Shown here piece by piece: positions 1 through 8,288 of a stretch of DNA of 64,000 nt. Source of the stretch: Streptomyces sp. NBC_00344 (GTDB taxonomy: Bacteria > Actinomycetota > Actinomycetes > Streptomycetales > Streptomycetaceae). The position numbers and the translations under genes are program-made. The notes under the pieces were generated by a model that saw only the letters and a list, made by a program, of their open reading frames with translations, was not told the origin of the DNA and did not search any database. The number at the start of each line of letters is the position of its first letter. Positions within the stretch are counted from its first letter, which is position 1. The DNA lies in the NCBI RefSeq assembly GCF_036088315.1, contig NZ_CP107996.1, positions 3,242,501 to 3,306,500 on the forward strand. The letters are read 5' to 3'.

Positions 1-159
1 CTGGTCGGCCATGTGCGCGACCGTCTCGACGAGAGTGACCCCGGGGTCGGACACGTTGTGGTCCGTCCACTCGGGGGCGCGCTGCTGGATGTAGCGCTTG
101 GCGTCGTCGACGAACTGCTGAAAACGGCGGTCGTCGAGATTGGGGGAGGGCAGAGCCAT
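1..159 (-). CDS. Putative eCIS baseplate assembly protein, J-like (partial, N-terminus only)
   Basis: Only the first 53 codons are present; the gene runs off the left edge. The protein begins MALPSPNLDDRRFQQFVDD and continues through a WTDHNVSDPG segment to LVETVAHMADQ, the usual N-terminus of the baseplate J / gp6-like wedge protein of contractile tails and eCIS. The ATG at 159 overlaps the TGA of the gp25-like gene (ATGA), so the two are translationally coupled. In this family the protein forms the baseplate wedge around the spike hub. The fold and remaining length cannot be judged here. Confidence 0.8.
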   Translation of the reverse strand, partial: MALPSPNLDDRRFQQFVDDAKRYIQQRAPEWTDHNVSDPGVTLVETVAHMADQ

Positions 160-596
160 CAGCGGTCGCTTTCGGTGGCCGGCCCGGAGTCCGAGGACGG
201 CTCGTCGTGGGAGGGGATGACATAGAACGGGAAGACCAGGCTGCGCGGGTTGTTGGTGCCCCGGACCGAGTAGCGGACATCGATGAAGAGCACGCCCTGC
301 TGGTCCCCCGCGGTCACCTCCACGTCCTCCACCTCGATCCGCGGCTCCCAGCGGTCGAGGCTGGCGTACACCTCGTGCTGGATGCGGCCGGCCGTCGCCT
401 CGTTGACGGGGGCGAAGACCATGTCGTGGATGGCGCAGCCGAAGTCGGGCCGCATGGGACGTTCGCCTGGGGCGGTGGCCAGGACGAGCCGGATCGCCTC
501 CTCGATCTCGCGCTCCCCGCTGACCATGGCGATACCGCCGGTGGGGCCGATGCGCAGCGGGAACGCCCAGCCGGTGCCCACGAATTGCTCTGCCAT
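159..596 (-). CDS. GPW/gp25-like baseplate wedge protein
   Basis: This 145-aa protein matches the gp25/GPW family of contractile-tail baseplate components. The family core is visible: an N-terminal FPLRIGPTGGIAMVSGE stretch, then EIEEAIRLVLATAPGERPMRPDFGC with the conserved helix and the ExxMRPxFG signature, followed by a short beta region. Gp25-like proteins link the inner baseplate to the sheath and help start sheath assembly. The gene overlaps both neighbours by 4 bp (ATGA at both ends), which places it inside one structural operon. Length is normal for the family. Strictly cytoplasmic structural role; no signal peptide. Confidence 0.9.
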   Translation of the reverse strand: MAEQFVGTGWAFPLRIGPTGGIAMVSGEREIEEAIRLVLATAPGERPMRPDFGCAIHDMVFAPVNEATAGRIQHEVYASLDRWEPRIEVEDVEVTAGDQQGVLFIDVRYSVRGTNNPRSLVFPFYVIPSHDEPSSDSGPATESDR

Positions 597-2503
597 CAGA
601 CCACCGGCATTCCGTTGGCGGTGACCAGACCGAGGAGATCCACCTTGACCGCCTTGATGCCCATCTCCGCGATGGCGCTGAGCTGGAGAGTGCCCTCGCT
701 GGAAATGCTGGCGAGACCGATCGCGTTGAGGCTCATGGCGCCCTCCGCCTCGATGGCGAGCAGACCCGCCGCGTTGATGTTGAACGGGCCGCCGAGCGTC
801 TTGGCGTTGATCGACTTCGCCTGGATGTCCAGGATCCCGCCGCTCCTGATGGACAGCCTCCGGCCGGCCTTGAGGGTCAGGTCGCGGTCCGCCTCCACGG
901 ACACCGACCGCGCGCCGTGGATGGTGACGCTGCCCTTGCTGTCGACGGTGATCTCCGTCCTGGCCCGGTCGAGTTCGACGGTCAGCCGGTTGTCGCCCGA
1001 GCTGAGCCGCACACCCCGCTTGCCGGTGCGCTGGTCGAGCAGGTCGATACGGTCGCCGCTGCGGTCGGCGAGTGTGCGCCGTACGGTCCTGCCGTTGGTG
1101 GGGTCGTAGAGCGGGACGTCGACCTTGCCCGGCAGGTCCTTGCCGTTGTAGAGGCCCCCGATCACGAACGGGTGGTCCAGGGCGCCCCGGTCGAATCCGA
1201 CCAGCACCTCGTCCATCACATCGGGGGCGATCACCCCGCCACCGCCCACGCCGCCGTACTGCACGGTCCGGGTCCAGTCACTGACGTAGTCGTCGTCGAG
1301 CCACGGGAAACGCAGCTTGACCCGGCCCTGCCGCTTCGGATCCTTGACGTCGGTGACCAGTGCGTTCGCCACACCCGGCAGCCGGGGCGAAGTGCCGGAC
1401 CCGCCCGATGCCAGGCCGTACAGGGACCGCCACTGGCGTCCGCTGACCGTGAGGAACGTCTCGTAGTGCCGGCCGTCGCCGAAGGTGTGGCGGGCCGCCG
1501 TCACCGTGTACTTGCCCTCGAAGGGCTCACCCACGTCCGCGAGGGCGACCGGGACACCGGGCCGCAGCTGGGGGTTTCCGCGTACGGTCACCTCCAGCTC
1601 GGCGAACGCGGCGGTCACGTCGTCGGCGAGCGCCGCTGCTGCCTTCTTCGCCTGGGGCGCGGTGTCGTACGGGATGTCGGTCTCCACGAGCACCGCGCTG
1701 CCGAAGGCGCCGACCGCCGTGGCAGGGGTGGTCCCGATCGTGATGCCCGGGTTGCCGGCGGCCGGCGAACCCTCCTTCAGGTCGCGCTTCTTCGTCACGT
1801 CCCAGCCGCGCACATCGACCCTGCTCACCTGGTCGGCCGAGGTGACGGCGGCACGGCAGCGCAGGATGTCGACGCCCGCCTCCAGGACGAACGCGCTCTT
1901 CTCGCTCGGTGTGCTCACCGGGGGCGCGCCGGATGCCGGGTCGGCCTTGACGAACCGGAACCGGCCCTTGGAGTCCAGGGACATCACCATCTCGTTCTCG
2001 TCCGCCAGCCGACCGAGGAAGTCCCAGTCGGTGACGTTCGCCTGCGAGATGAAGTCGTAGATGTTCCTGGTCCGGTCGATGGTGCCGACCGGAACCTTGT
2101 CCTTGGCCGCCAGCTTCCTCGCGATGTCCGCCGCGGTGACGTTGGTGTACGCGACGACCCGGCGCTGCCGCAGCATCCGGTGCCCGAGGTCGTAGCCCCG
2201 TACGACGGTGTAGGTGCCGGTGCCGTCGTAGTCGCTCTCCAGACCGGTGACCTCGCCGGTGATCAGCGGGGACTGGGCGCCCTTGCCGTCGGCGACCGGT
2301 GCCAGGACCACGTCCGCGCCGATCTTGGCGCCCGATTCGCCGAGCACCTTCTTCTTCGGGTCGCGGAAGGTGAGCTGGAACGCGCCCGGCACCCCGGCAC
2401 CGAAGTCGACCCATCCCGCGACCAGCAGGGTGGCCAGGGTCGGCGTCAGCGGTTTGCCGGCGATGGTGACATGGAGAACGTTGGAGTAGCCGATCTGGGT
2501 CAT
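596..2503 (-). CDS. VgrG-like spike/hub protein (phage late control D / gp27-gp5 type)
   Basis: The 635-aa product has the order expected for an eCIS central spike. An N-terminal gp27-like hub region (about residues 1-350) includes the DWDFLGRLADENEM segment typical of late control D/VgrG proteins. An OB-fold gp5-like region follows (about 375-460, around VTDVKDPKRQGRVKLRFPWL). The C-terminus is a beta-helical needle made of short alternating valine/serine/alanine repeats and ends at TANGMPVV. No effector extension follows the needle. The gene overlaps the gp25 and LysM genes by ATGA junctions. VgrG also occurs in T6SS, but the contractile-tail neighbours and absence of T6SS membrane genes point to eCIS. 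Confidence 0.9.
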   Translation of the reverse strand: MTQIGYSNVLHVTIAGKPLTPTLATLLVAGWVDFGAGVPGAFQLTFRDPKKKVLGESGAKIGADVVLAPVADGKGAQSPLITGEVTGLESDYDGTGTYTVVRGYDLGHRMLRQRRVVAYTNVTAADIARKLAAKDKVPVGTIDRTRNIYDFISQANVTDWDFLGRLADENEMVMSLDSKGRFRFVKADPASGAPPVSTPSEKSAFVLEAGVDILRCRAAVTSADQVSRVDVRGWDVTKKRDLKEGSPAAGNPGITIGTTPATAVGAFGSAVLVETDIPYDTAPQAKKAAAALADDVTAAFAELEVTVRGNPQLRPGVPVALADVGEPFEGKYTVTAARHTFGDGRHYETFLTVSGRQWRSLYGLASGGSGTSPRLPGVANALVTDVKDPKRQGRVKLRFPWLDDDYVSDWTRTVQYGGVGGGGVIAPDVMDEVLVGFDRGALDHPFVIGGLYNGKDLPGKVDVPLYDPTNGRTVRRTLADRSGDRIDLLDQRTGKRGVRLSSGDNRLTVELDRARTEITVDSKGSVTIHGARSVSVEADRDLTLKAGRRLSIRSGGILDIQAKSINAKTLGGPFNINAAGLLAIEAEGAMSLNAIGLASISSEGTLQLSAIAEMGIKAVKVDLLGLVTANGMPVV

Positions 2504-3252
2504 CAGTGGCCGACCTCTTCAGCGGCGGGAAGCATGAGTTCGGTGCCCGGGCTCAGCTGCGCCGGGTCGTCGATGCTGTTGGCCTCGGCGATCGCGCGCC
2601 ACACGGTGGCGTCCCCGTACTCGCGCCAGGCCAGGAACTGCAGCGAGTCACCGGCCACGACGCGGTGCACCCTGCGGGCGGTGAGCGCGCCGGACGTGGG
2701 GTTCTGTCCGGCCGTCTTGCTCGGGATCTCGTGCAGATGCACCTGGCAGGTGGCGCGGATCGGTATCCCGGTGGTGCCGAACAGGCTGTAGGTGGCGTCG
2801 ACCGAGCTCACATAGGCGGTGAAGCGCGCGGTGGAGAACGCGCCCCACTGGAAGACCACCCAGGGTGTGGACGGCTGCTTCGCGGCGATGCTCGCCGCCG
2901 TCACCTCGCAGCAGGAGAAGAGCGACTCGACGTTCTTGCGCACATCGTTGCTGTCCGGATCGTCGGAACGGTCCAGGAAGATCTCGACCGTCATCTCCCT
3001 GGGCTCGGGGCCCATGAACTCCGGGACCGCGCCGTCGCGCACCGCGGCCGTGGGGGTGGTCTTCCACTGCGCGCGGCGGCTCAGCGCCAGCTGGGAGGGA
3101 TTGAAGTCGAAGTCGAACGTGCGGATCAGCCCGCCCGGCGTGGTGCTGTATCCCACCGGCGGCTGGTGAATGGCGAGCGTGGCACGCACCAGGCTCTTGC
3201 CCGCGCCCCTGCCGCCGCCCCTGCCGCCCTTGCCGCCACCCTTGATCGCCAT
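2503..3252 (-). CDS. LysM-domain tube/hub adaptor protein of the eCIS
   Basis: A 249-aa protein with a gly/lys-rich N-terminal tail (GGGKGGRGGGRGAGK), a tube-like beta domain (about residues 25-175) and a C-terminal LysM module (about 193-243: VHRVVAGDSLQFLAWREYG ... LSPGTELMLPA). In eCIS and contractile phages a LysM-bearing protein of this size (Afp7/gp53-like group) sits between tube and spike hub; here LysM serves as a structural adaptor rather than necessarily binding peptidoglycan. ATGA overlap with the spike gene and 0-bp spacing to the tube gene support one operon. The basic N-terminal extension is unusual and may be disordered. Confidence 0.82.
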   Translation of the reverse strand: MAIKGGGKGGRGGGRGAGKSLVRATLAIHQPPVGYSTTPGGLIRTFDFDFNPSQLALSRRAQWKTTPTAAVRDGAVPEFMGPEPREMTVEIFLDRSDDPDSNDVRKNVESLFSCCEVTAASIAAKQPSTPWVVFQWGAFSTARFTAYVSSVDATYSLFGTTGIPIRATCQVHLHEIPSKTAGQNPTSGALTARRVHRVVAGDSLQFLAWREYGDATVWRAIAEANSIDDPAQLSPGTELMLPAAEEVGH

Positions 3253-3690
3253 CTACGCCGCCCCCGCGTCCGTGAAGCCGTGGTGGGTGATCTCCAGGGT
3301 CTCGGTGGCGACCGCCGGGCTCGACGGGTCCAGGGAAGGGCCGCGCCAGCTCACCGGCAGCACGTCGATCAGCCCCCAGCGGGCGACCAGCGAACCGTCG
3401 GCACGGAGCGCCGCGATCTGCGCGGTGGGGCGGGTGACGCCGGTGGTGATGGAGGAGATCCAGGCGGCGACCTTCGCGGTGTCCGGTGTGAGCGGACGGG
3501 TCAGCGTGATGTTGGAGAAGGTGACCCGTGACGGCAGCTGCCACACGAAGCCGTTGTTGCCGCCCTCCTGGTGCTGCTCGATCTCCACCTGCGAGGAGAG
3601 CCCTTCGCAGCCGTTGAACGTGCCCAGGCTCTCACCGTCGATGGACAGGTTGAAGAAGATGGTGGAGCCGGGATCCAGGTCCTGGGGCAT
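3253..3690 (-). CDS. Phage-tail/gp19-like tube protein (tube initiator-type paralogue)
   Basis: A 145-aa protein of the T4 gp19-like tail tube family. It starts MPQDLDPGSTIFFNLSIDG and contains the family pattern GxxLGxFNGCEGLSSQVEIEQHQEGG followed by a long beta strand set and a C-terminal ATETLEITHHGF. It differs clearly from the second tube gene at 7767-8210. eCIS clusters normally encode a major tube protein plus one or two tube initiators next to the spike; its place beside the LysM and spike genes suggests it is an initiator layer rather than the major tube. No signal peptide or membrane segment. Confidence 0.85.
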   Translation of the reverse strand: MPQDLDPGSTIFFNLSIDGESLGTFNGCEGLSSQVEIEQHQEGGNNGFVWQLPSRVTFSNITLTRPLTPDTAKVAAWISSITTGVTRPTAQIAALRADGSLVARWGLIDVLPVSWRGPSLDPSSPAVATETLEITHHGFTDAGAA

Positions 3691-3777
3691 CGGGTGCGGC
3701 TTTCCTTCCTGTGGTGCTGTGCGGGTGGTGCTTCGGTGGTGCGCCGGTCGGTCGTCGTCGGACGGTCGGGGCGGGGA

Positions 3778-6700
3778 TCAGCGGCGGGGATCGCGCAGTC
3801 TGCCGATCCGTTCGCGGTCCATCCGCAGTTCCGTCCGCAACAGCCGGGTCAGCGGACCGATCAGCCGATGGGTCAGTTCGTCCACCTGCCCGTCGGAGAG
3901 CTTCCTGGCATCGAAACCGGCGCCCGGGCCGTCCTGCGAACGGACGTGCCGAGTACCGCCGTTGGAGTTCCGCGGTGGCGGTCGCCTGCTGTACGGGGGC
4001 GGGCTCTCGGCGCGCTCGGTGTACGGGGGCGGCGCGCCGGAGTTCCCACCGCTTCCCGTGCCGCCTGCCGGGACGGTGACGGGCGACACCACCGGTGCGG
4101 CGGGCGTGGCCGGCTTCAGCAGCCTGGGCGGTGCCGGCGCATGCGACGACGGAGTGCCCGGCGCCCGCTGCACCGGCAGCGCCACTGGCGGCGCAGCCGC
4201 GGCGGCGCGAGGTGTCACCACCGGAGCATCCTGCCGTGCCGTACCGCTCAGGGGCCTGACCGGCGCCGCGTTGCCGGGCGGTGCGCCGTCCGGCACGGGA
4301 GGGGTTGCGGCCCGCTGCACGGGCAGCGCGGGGAAGGCTTCGGCGACACCGCTGAACCGCCGGTCGTCGACCCCGCGTCTGACCGGGCCGCCGCCCTGCG
4401 AAGAGACCGGGGAAGCGTCGGCGCCGCCCCGGGGGGCTGTGGCGGATGCGGTGTTCTGGACGGCGGGCGCCCGGGCCGACATCAGCTGAACCGGCGGCGG
4501 CACGGGCGCGGGTGCGGACATGGCGCCCGGGGTGCGAGGAGGGAGGAGGGAGGTGCCCGGGACCGGTGTACGCACCGTCACCGGACCGGCGGGTCCCGGT
4601 CGCACAGGTGAATGCGCCGACGACTGCGCCGGTGCGGGTGCCGGTGGCCTCCCTCGGCCGGACGCCGGCGCCGAGTCCGGCCCCGGTCGCCCGGTAGCGG
4701 GTGCCGAGCGCCGTTGGACGACCGGGACACCGGACGTGACGGGTGCGGTTACCGGTGCGCCCGCCGTCGAACCTGAGGCGTCCACGGCGGTGTTGATGGT
4801 CGCCGGACGGACGGGCCCGGTGGGTGGTGGTGCTGCGTGGGCTGCCGTTGCACGGGAGGCGGCAGGGACACCCGGGGCACCGGATGCGGCCGGGCGAAGC
4901 GCCGCGGCGTCCGGGACCTCCCGCCGCTGCACGGGGACGGCTGCGGCCGGCGCCGTCACCGCGCGCGCGGAGGACAACGGGCTCGCTGAGGGCGCCCGTT
5001 CGGAGCGGGGGCCGGCCGGTGGGCGAGCGCTTCCCGGCCGGTTCGCGGGCGGGGCGGGAGACGACGCGGCCGCCGGTCCTCCCGGAAGCGGCCCGGTGGG
5101 CGCGGGAGCGCGTTGCACGGCGGGGCCAGGGGCGGCGCCGGTGCCCGAACCCGCACCCGCGGTGGTGCGGGACGGCGTCGCCGCGCCGTCGGCCGACGAC
5201 CGCAGGTCACCGGCCGCAGGTCGGGCCGGGCTTTCGGCGGGCCCGCCCGTCCCTGGCGAACCCGCGGCGGCGGGCCGGGGGTTCACGGGGGCCGGGACGG
5301 CTGCGGCGGCCGCGCGCCGCACGGCCGCCGGTGTCCCGTCGAGGGGTCGCGCACCCGGCGGCGGCCCAGCCAGCGGGGCTCCCAGAAGGGGCCGCCGCAG
5401 GGGTGCTGCCGCCGGGGCTGCACGGCTTGTCTGTACGGGCATGGTGGGGGCGGCCCCGCCCTGCCCGGGCGCGGCCTTCCGCACGGGCGCGGCCGCAGGT
5501 CCGGACACGGGTGTGCCACCGGGGACTGCGGCCGGGGGCGGGGTCGCACCGCCGCTTCCCGCGGGCCCGGCCGTCACGGCACGCTCCGGGCCCGGACCGG
5601 AGGCCGGAGCGGCAGCCGGCCCAGGGTCCCCCACAACCGGGCGGGAAACAGGGGTGGTTGAAGGCACGGCGGGCCCGGCGGCCGGGCGCGATTCCGATCC
5701 GGCGGCGGATCCGGTGCGAGGGCCGGGGCCGGCCGCTCCGCCACGCACCGGCGCGCCGAGTCCGGCTGCCCTGCGGGGTCCTCCGGGCGCCGCCAGCCGC
5801 TGCACGTGAGCGGCACCGGTGGCCGGCTGGGCCGCACTCCGCTGCTGAGCGCCGCTCGCGGGCGCGCCCTGGGATGCGGTCCGTCCATCGCTGCCTCGGT
5901 CTACGCGACCGGGCGCCGTGCCGTCGGATGTCGCGTTCCTGCCGGACGCACCGCCGCGGTCCGGCGCACGCCGGGCCGGGACGCCCGTGCTCGCACCGCC
6001 TGGCGGCGTGGCTTCCGGCGCCGCGGATCGCTGGACCGCACTGCTCCGGGCACCCGCGGCGGCCCGGCCCGCAGGACCCGCAGGGAGTGCTGCGGTCACC
6101 GGACCGGCCTGGCGCGGCGGCAGGGCAGCCCGCGGCGAAGCCATCGGGAGCTCCGGCCCCGCAGAACCGCCCGGCTCGGCCCGCACGGCCGGATCCGCTG
6201 TCCGGGCCCGTGGCGGAACCGGGGATGCGCCGGCCCGGCCCGCAGGACGGACCGCCGTGTTCGCGGCGGCAGAGGCGGCGCCACCCGAACTCCGCTGCTC
6301 CGCGCGGTTCGTGGAACGGTTCGCGGAGAGCGGTGGCGCGGGGCCAGGCTCCGGTGCGGGCACCGTCCGGCCCGCGGGTGCGACACCGCGGTCCGACGGC
6401 GCTCCCGGCGCGGTGGATGAGCGCTGCACCGGGAGCGGGCCGGGGCCCGTCCCCTCGGGAGCCGGCTGCTCGGCCACGGGACGGGTCGCACCCGCGGCCC
6501 CTGCGCCGGTACCGGCGGAGGGGCCATGTGACGATCGGGCCGCAGGACCGGCCGGTTCTGCCTCCCGGGCGGGAGGCTCACCCGCCGGTGCCGGGCGGGC
6601 CGCGGCCGGCAGGACCCGTCGCTGCGTGGCGGGCGGAGCAGGCGCCCTGGTCAGAGCGGCCGGCCGGTTCGGCTCGCGGCGTACCGGCGCGACCCGGGGG

Positions 6701-7131
6701 CCGGCCGGGCGGGCGGCCTCGACGACACGCTGGACCGAGAAGGCAGCCGGCGGCTCCTGGCCGGCGCTGCCCGTACCGTCATCGGCCACAGCGACCGGGA
6801 GCGAGAGCCCGGGCAGCCCGAGTCCGGCCGACGGGTGAGTGACAGCCGGCGTCAGGGCGTCCCGGAGCACACCGGCCGGAGCTCCGTCGAGCACGGCATG
6901 CGAGAGCGACCCGGCGAAGGAGGGGTTCTGCCAGGTCGCCAGCCGGGACCCGAAGTCGGCCGTCGCAACGGCATGTGCCGAAGCGCCAGCGGCGGCACGC
7001 TGGATCAGCGGCAGGCCGCGCCAGCCGCTGTCCGGAGCACCGGCTGCGCCGGGCGCAACGGGTGCCGGCTCGGCGGCGGGCGCGGCGGCGGCCGGACCGG
7101 TACGTCCCCGCAGTCGATCGAGGATTCCCAT
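3778..7131 (-). CDS. Very long Pro/Ala-rich disordered eCIS-associated protein with VQR repeats
   Basis: A 1117-aa protein of unknown function. The ATG at 7131 is chosen because the product then begins MGILDRLRGRTG, 16 bp behind the 52-aa gene; an upstream in-frame ATG would overlap that gene. After a short N-terminal region (about 1-130, with one WQNPSFAGSLSHAVLD segment), about 900 residues are almost only Pro, Ala, Gly, Arg, Ser and Thr, so most likely disordered. The tripeptide VQR recurs nine times, with IQR, TQR and VQT variants. The last 50 residues regain complexity (ARKLSDGQVDELTHRLIGPL...), probably a helical docking segment. Its place in the structural operon suggests a tape-measure, inner-lumen or cargo-recruiting role; this is inference. 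Extreme GC creates many spurious antisense frames here. Confidence 0.75.
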   Translation of the reverse strand: MGILDRLRGRTGPAAAAPAAEPAPVAPGAAGAPDSGWRGLPLIQRAAAGASAHAVATADFGSRLATWQNPSFAGSLSHAVLDGAPAGVLRDALTPAVTHPSAGLGLPGLSLPVAVADDGTGSAGQEPPAAFSVQRVVEAARPAGPRVAPVRREPNRPAALTRAPAPPATQRRVLPAAARPAPAGEPPAREAEPAGPAARSSHGPSAGTGAGAAGATRPVAEQPAPEGTGPGPLPVQRSSTAPGAPSDRGVAPAGRTVPAPEPGPAPPLSANRSTNRAEQRSSGGAASAAANTAVRPAGRAGASPVPPRARTADPAVRAEPGGSAGPELPMASPRAALPPRQAGPVTAALPAGPAGRAAAGARSSAVQRSAAPEATPPGGASTGVPARRAPDRGGASGRNATSDGTAPGRVDRGSDGRTASQGAPASGAQQRSAAQPATGAAHVQRLAAPGGPRRAAGLGAPVRGGAAGPGPRTGSAAGSESRPAAGPAVPSTTPVSRPVVGDPGPAAAPASGPGPERAVTAGPAGSGGATPPPAAVPGGTPVSGPAAAPVRKAAPGQGGAAPTMPVQTSRAAPAAAPLRRPLLGAPLAGPPPGARPLDGTPAAVRRAAAAAVPAPVNPRPAAAGSPGTGGPAESPARPAAGDLRSSADGAATPSRTTAGAGSGTGAAPGPAVQRAPAPTGPLPGGPAAASSPAPPANRPGSARPPAGPRSERAPSASPLSSARAVTAPAAAVPVQRREVPDAAALRPAASGAPGVPAASRATAAHAAPPPTGPVRPATINTAVDASGSTAGAPVTAPVTSGVPVVQRRSAPATGRPGPDSAPASGRGRPPAPAPAQSSAHSPVRPGPAGPVTVRTPVPGTSLLPPRTPGAMSAPAPVPPPVQLMSARAPAVQNTASATAPRGGADASPVSSQGGGPVRRGVDDRRFSGVAEAFPALPVQRAATPPVPDGAPPGNAAPVRPLSGTARQDAPVVTPRAAAAAPPVALPVQRAPGTPSSHAPAPPRLLKPATPAAPVVSPVTVPAGGTGSGGNSGAPPPYTERAESPPPYSRRPPPRNSNGGTRHVRSQDGPGAGFDARKLSDGQVDELTHRLIGPLTRLLRTELRMDRERIGRLRDPRR

Positions 7132-7147
7132 GGCCGTGCCCCGCCCC

Positions 7148-7306
7148 CTACCGCTCCGCCGAGGCACGCGTCACGAGCGTGGCGATCTGCTCGGCGTACC
7201 GGCGCCGGTCGCGGTGTTCGAGGTCCAGGATGTCCTCCAGGCTCCAGTGGAAGTGATAGGCGATGTACGCGATCTCCTCGTGGACTCGTTCGGTCGCGTA
7301 CGTCAC
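7148..7306 (-). CDS. DUF6760-type small eCIS protein (52 aa)
   Basis: A 52-aa product starting at a GTG that overlaps the preceding gene's stop (GTGA). The sequence runs MTYATERVHEEIAYIAYHFH, then WSLEDILDLEHRDRRRYAEQ, and ends TRASAER. This strongly resembles the small DUF6760 proteins found in contractile-tail and eCIS clusters between the tail-assembly gene and later genes. The aromatic AYIAYHFHW stretch and the D(I/L)LDLEHRDRRR helix are the recognisable core. Function is not established; size and position recall phage tail chaperone products. Confidence 0.85.
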   Translation of the reverse strand: MTYATERVHEEIAYIAYHFHWSLEDILDLEHRDRRRYAEQIATLVTRASAER

Positions 7307-7767
7307 GATTCCCCCAGGCGGCTCCCGCCGAGTTCGACCTCGAACGGCTGCTCGCAGTGCGGACAGGTCACTCCGGCCCTGGTGTGGCCCTCGGCGTTGA
7401 CCTGACGGTAGAAGTCCTGCAGAAAGGCGAGGTCGGAGGCGAACATGTTCTCCACCACCCCGTCGTGCATGTGCGGCACGCTGCCCAGCCGGGTGATGAC
7501 CCGGCCCAGCAGCACCACCGACAGATAGGCCGGGTTCTCCTGCACACGTACGTCCCTGAGCGGGATCAGCTCGTCGCGTGCGGTGGCCAGCCGCATCACG
7601 CCTTCGCGGTGCACCGTCCCGGAGTCGTCGACATATCCGCGCGGCAGCTCGAAGGCGAACTCGGTGCGCAACTGCTGCCTCACCGGCGCGGGTTCGGCCG
7701 GCACCGACGCCTCCGGAAGTCCGGCGGCGGCCGTACCGGCAGACTGAACAGCCGTTCCCCTGCGCAT
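7303..7767 (-). CDS. Tail-assembly protein with CxxC zinc-ribbon-like motif
   Basis: A 154-aa protein if translated from the ATG at 7767, which overlaps the stop of the tube gene by one base (TAATG); a longer upstream frame would run deep into that gene and is less likely. The N-terminal 40 residues are Ala/Pro-rich, then the core begins RTEFAFELPRGYVDDSGTVH. Near the C-terminus is VTCPHCEQPFEVELGG, one CPHC pair that may bind metal across a dimer. Proteins of this type follow the major tube gene in eCIS loci and are annotated as phage tail assembly proteins; the precise role is unknown. It overlaps the 52-aa gene by 4 bp. Confidence 0.78.
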   Translation of the reverse strand: MRRGTAVQSAGTAAAGLPEASVPAEPAPVRQQLRTEFAFELPRGYVDDSGTVHREGVMRLATARDELIPLRDVRVQENPAYLSVVLLGRVITRLGSVPHMHDGVVENMFASDLAFLQDFYRQVNAEGHTRAGVTCPHCEQPFEVELGGSRLGES

Positions 7768-8210
7768 TACTCCATGATCATTTCTTCGTAGGTGATGGTG
7801 ACGCTCTCGGTCAGCGCGGATGCCTCGCCGGCCTTCACCGTGCTGGCCGACACCTTGCTGCACCAGGCGTTGCGCAGGTGGTAGCGCTTCACCGGGTTGT
7901 TCTGGTAATCCATCACCAGGATGCTGGCGTTCTTGCGGGCCGATCCCATGTCTCCGCGCACCGAGGCGTTGATCCAGTCGTTGAAGGCCGTCGACTGGGT
8001 CATACCGCGTACGACGGTGGCCTCGCCGGCCTTCTTCACGCCGGGCAGTTTCTTGGTGACGGGCTGGCCGTTGGCGGAGACCTGCTGGAATTCGATGACG
8101 TCCTGCGTCATGTCCAGGCCGTTGACCTCCTGGAGGTACTCGACCATGACGCCGTCGATCTGCAGGCCGAAATTATGTGAAGTGAGGGAATCGCCGGGCT
8201 GGAGACTCAT
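7767..8210 (-). CDS. Major eCIS tube protein (gp19/Hcp-like)
   Basis: A 147-aa protein with the hallmarks of the tail tube family: N-terminal PGDSLTSHNFGLQIDGVMVE, the central EVNGLDMTQDVIEFQQVSANG loop, and a C-terminal strand ALTESVTITYEEMIME. Subunits of this family polymerise as hexameric rings that form the inner tube ejected when the sheath contracts. It lies directly downstream of the sheath gene, the normal order for sheath and major tube in eCIS. A 13-bp-arm inverted repeat lies between the two genes and may adjust relative expression. Length is typical. Confidence 0.92.
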   Translation of the reverse strand: MSLQPGDSLTSHNFGLQIDGVMVEYLQEVNGLDMTQDVIEFQQVSANGQPVTKKLPGVKKAGEATVVRGMTQSTAFNDWINASVRGDMGSARKNASILVMDYQNNPVKRYHLRNAWCSKVSASTVKAGEASALTESVTITYEEMIME

Positions 8211-8253
8211 GAGCTCTGTTCCTTCTGCTGGGGCTGGCCGTCAAACTCGCGAG

Positions 8254-8280
8254 CGGTACCGGCCGGACCGGCCGGTACCG
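8254..8280 (-). promoter_or_regulatory. Inverted repeat between sheath and tube genes
   Basis: A perfect 27-bp inverted repeat with 13-bp arms and a single central base (arm CGGTACCGGCCGG). It sits in the 78-bp gap between the sheath stop and the tube start. There is no T-run, so it is more likely an mRNA processing/stability stem or attenuator than a full terminator. Confidence 0.5.
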
Positions 8281-8288
8281 GAGCACTG

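Noticed and set aside
4520..6842. Several plus-strand frames over the 1117-aa protein gene
   Set aside because: Low-complexity shadows of the Pro/Ala-rich gene; no ribosome sites or domain matches.
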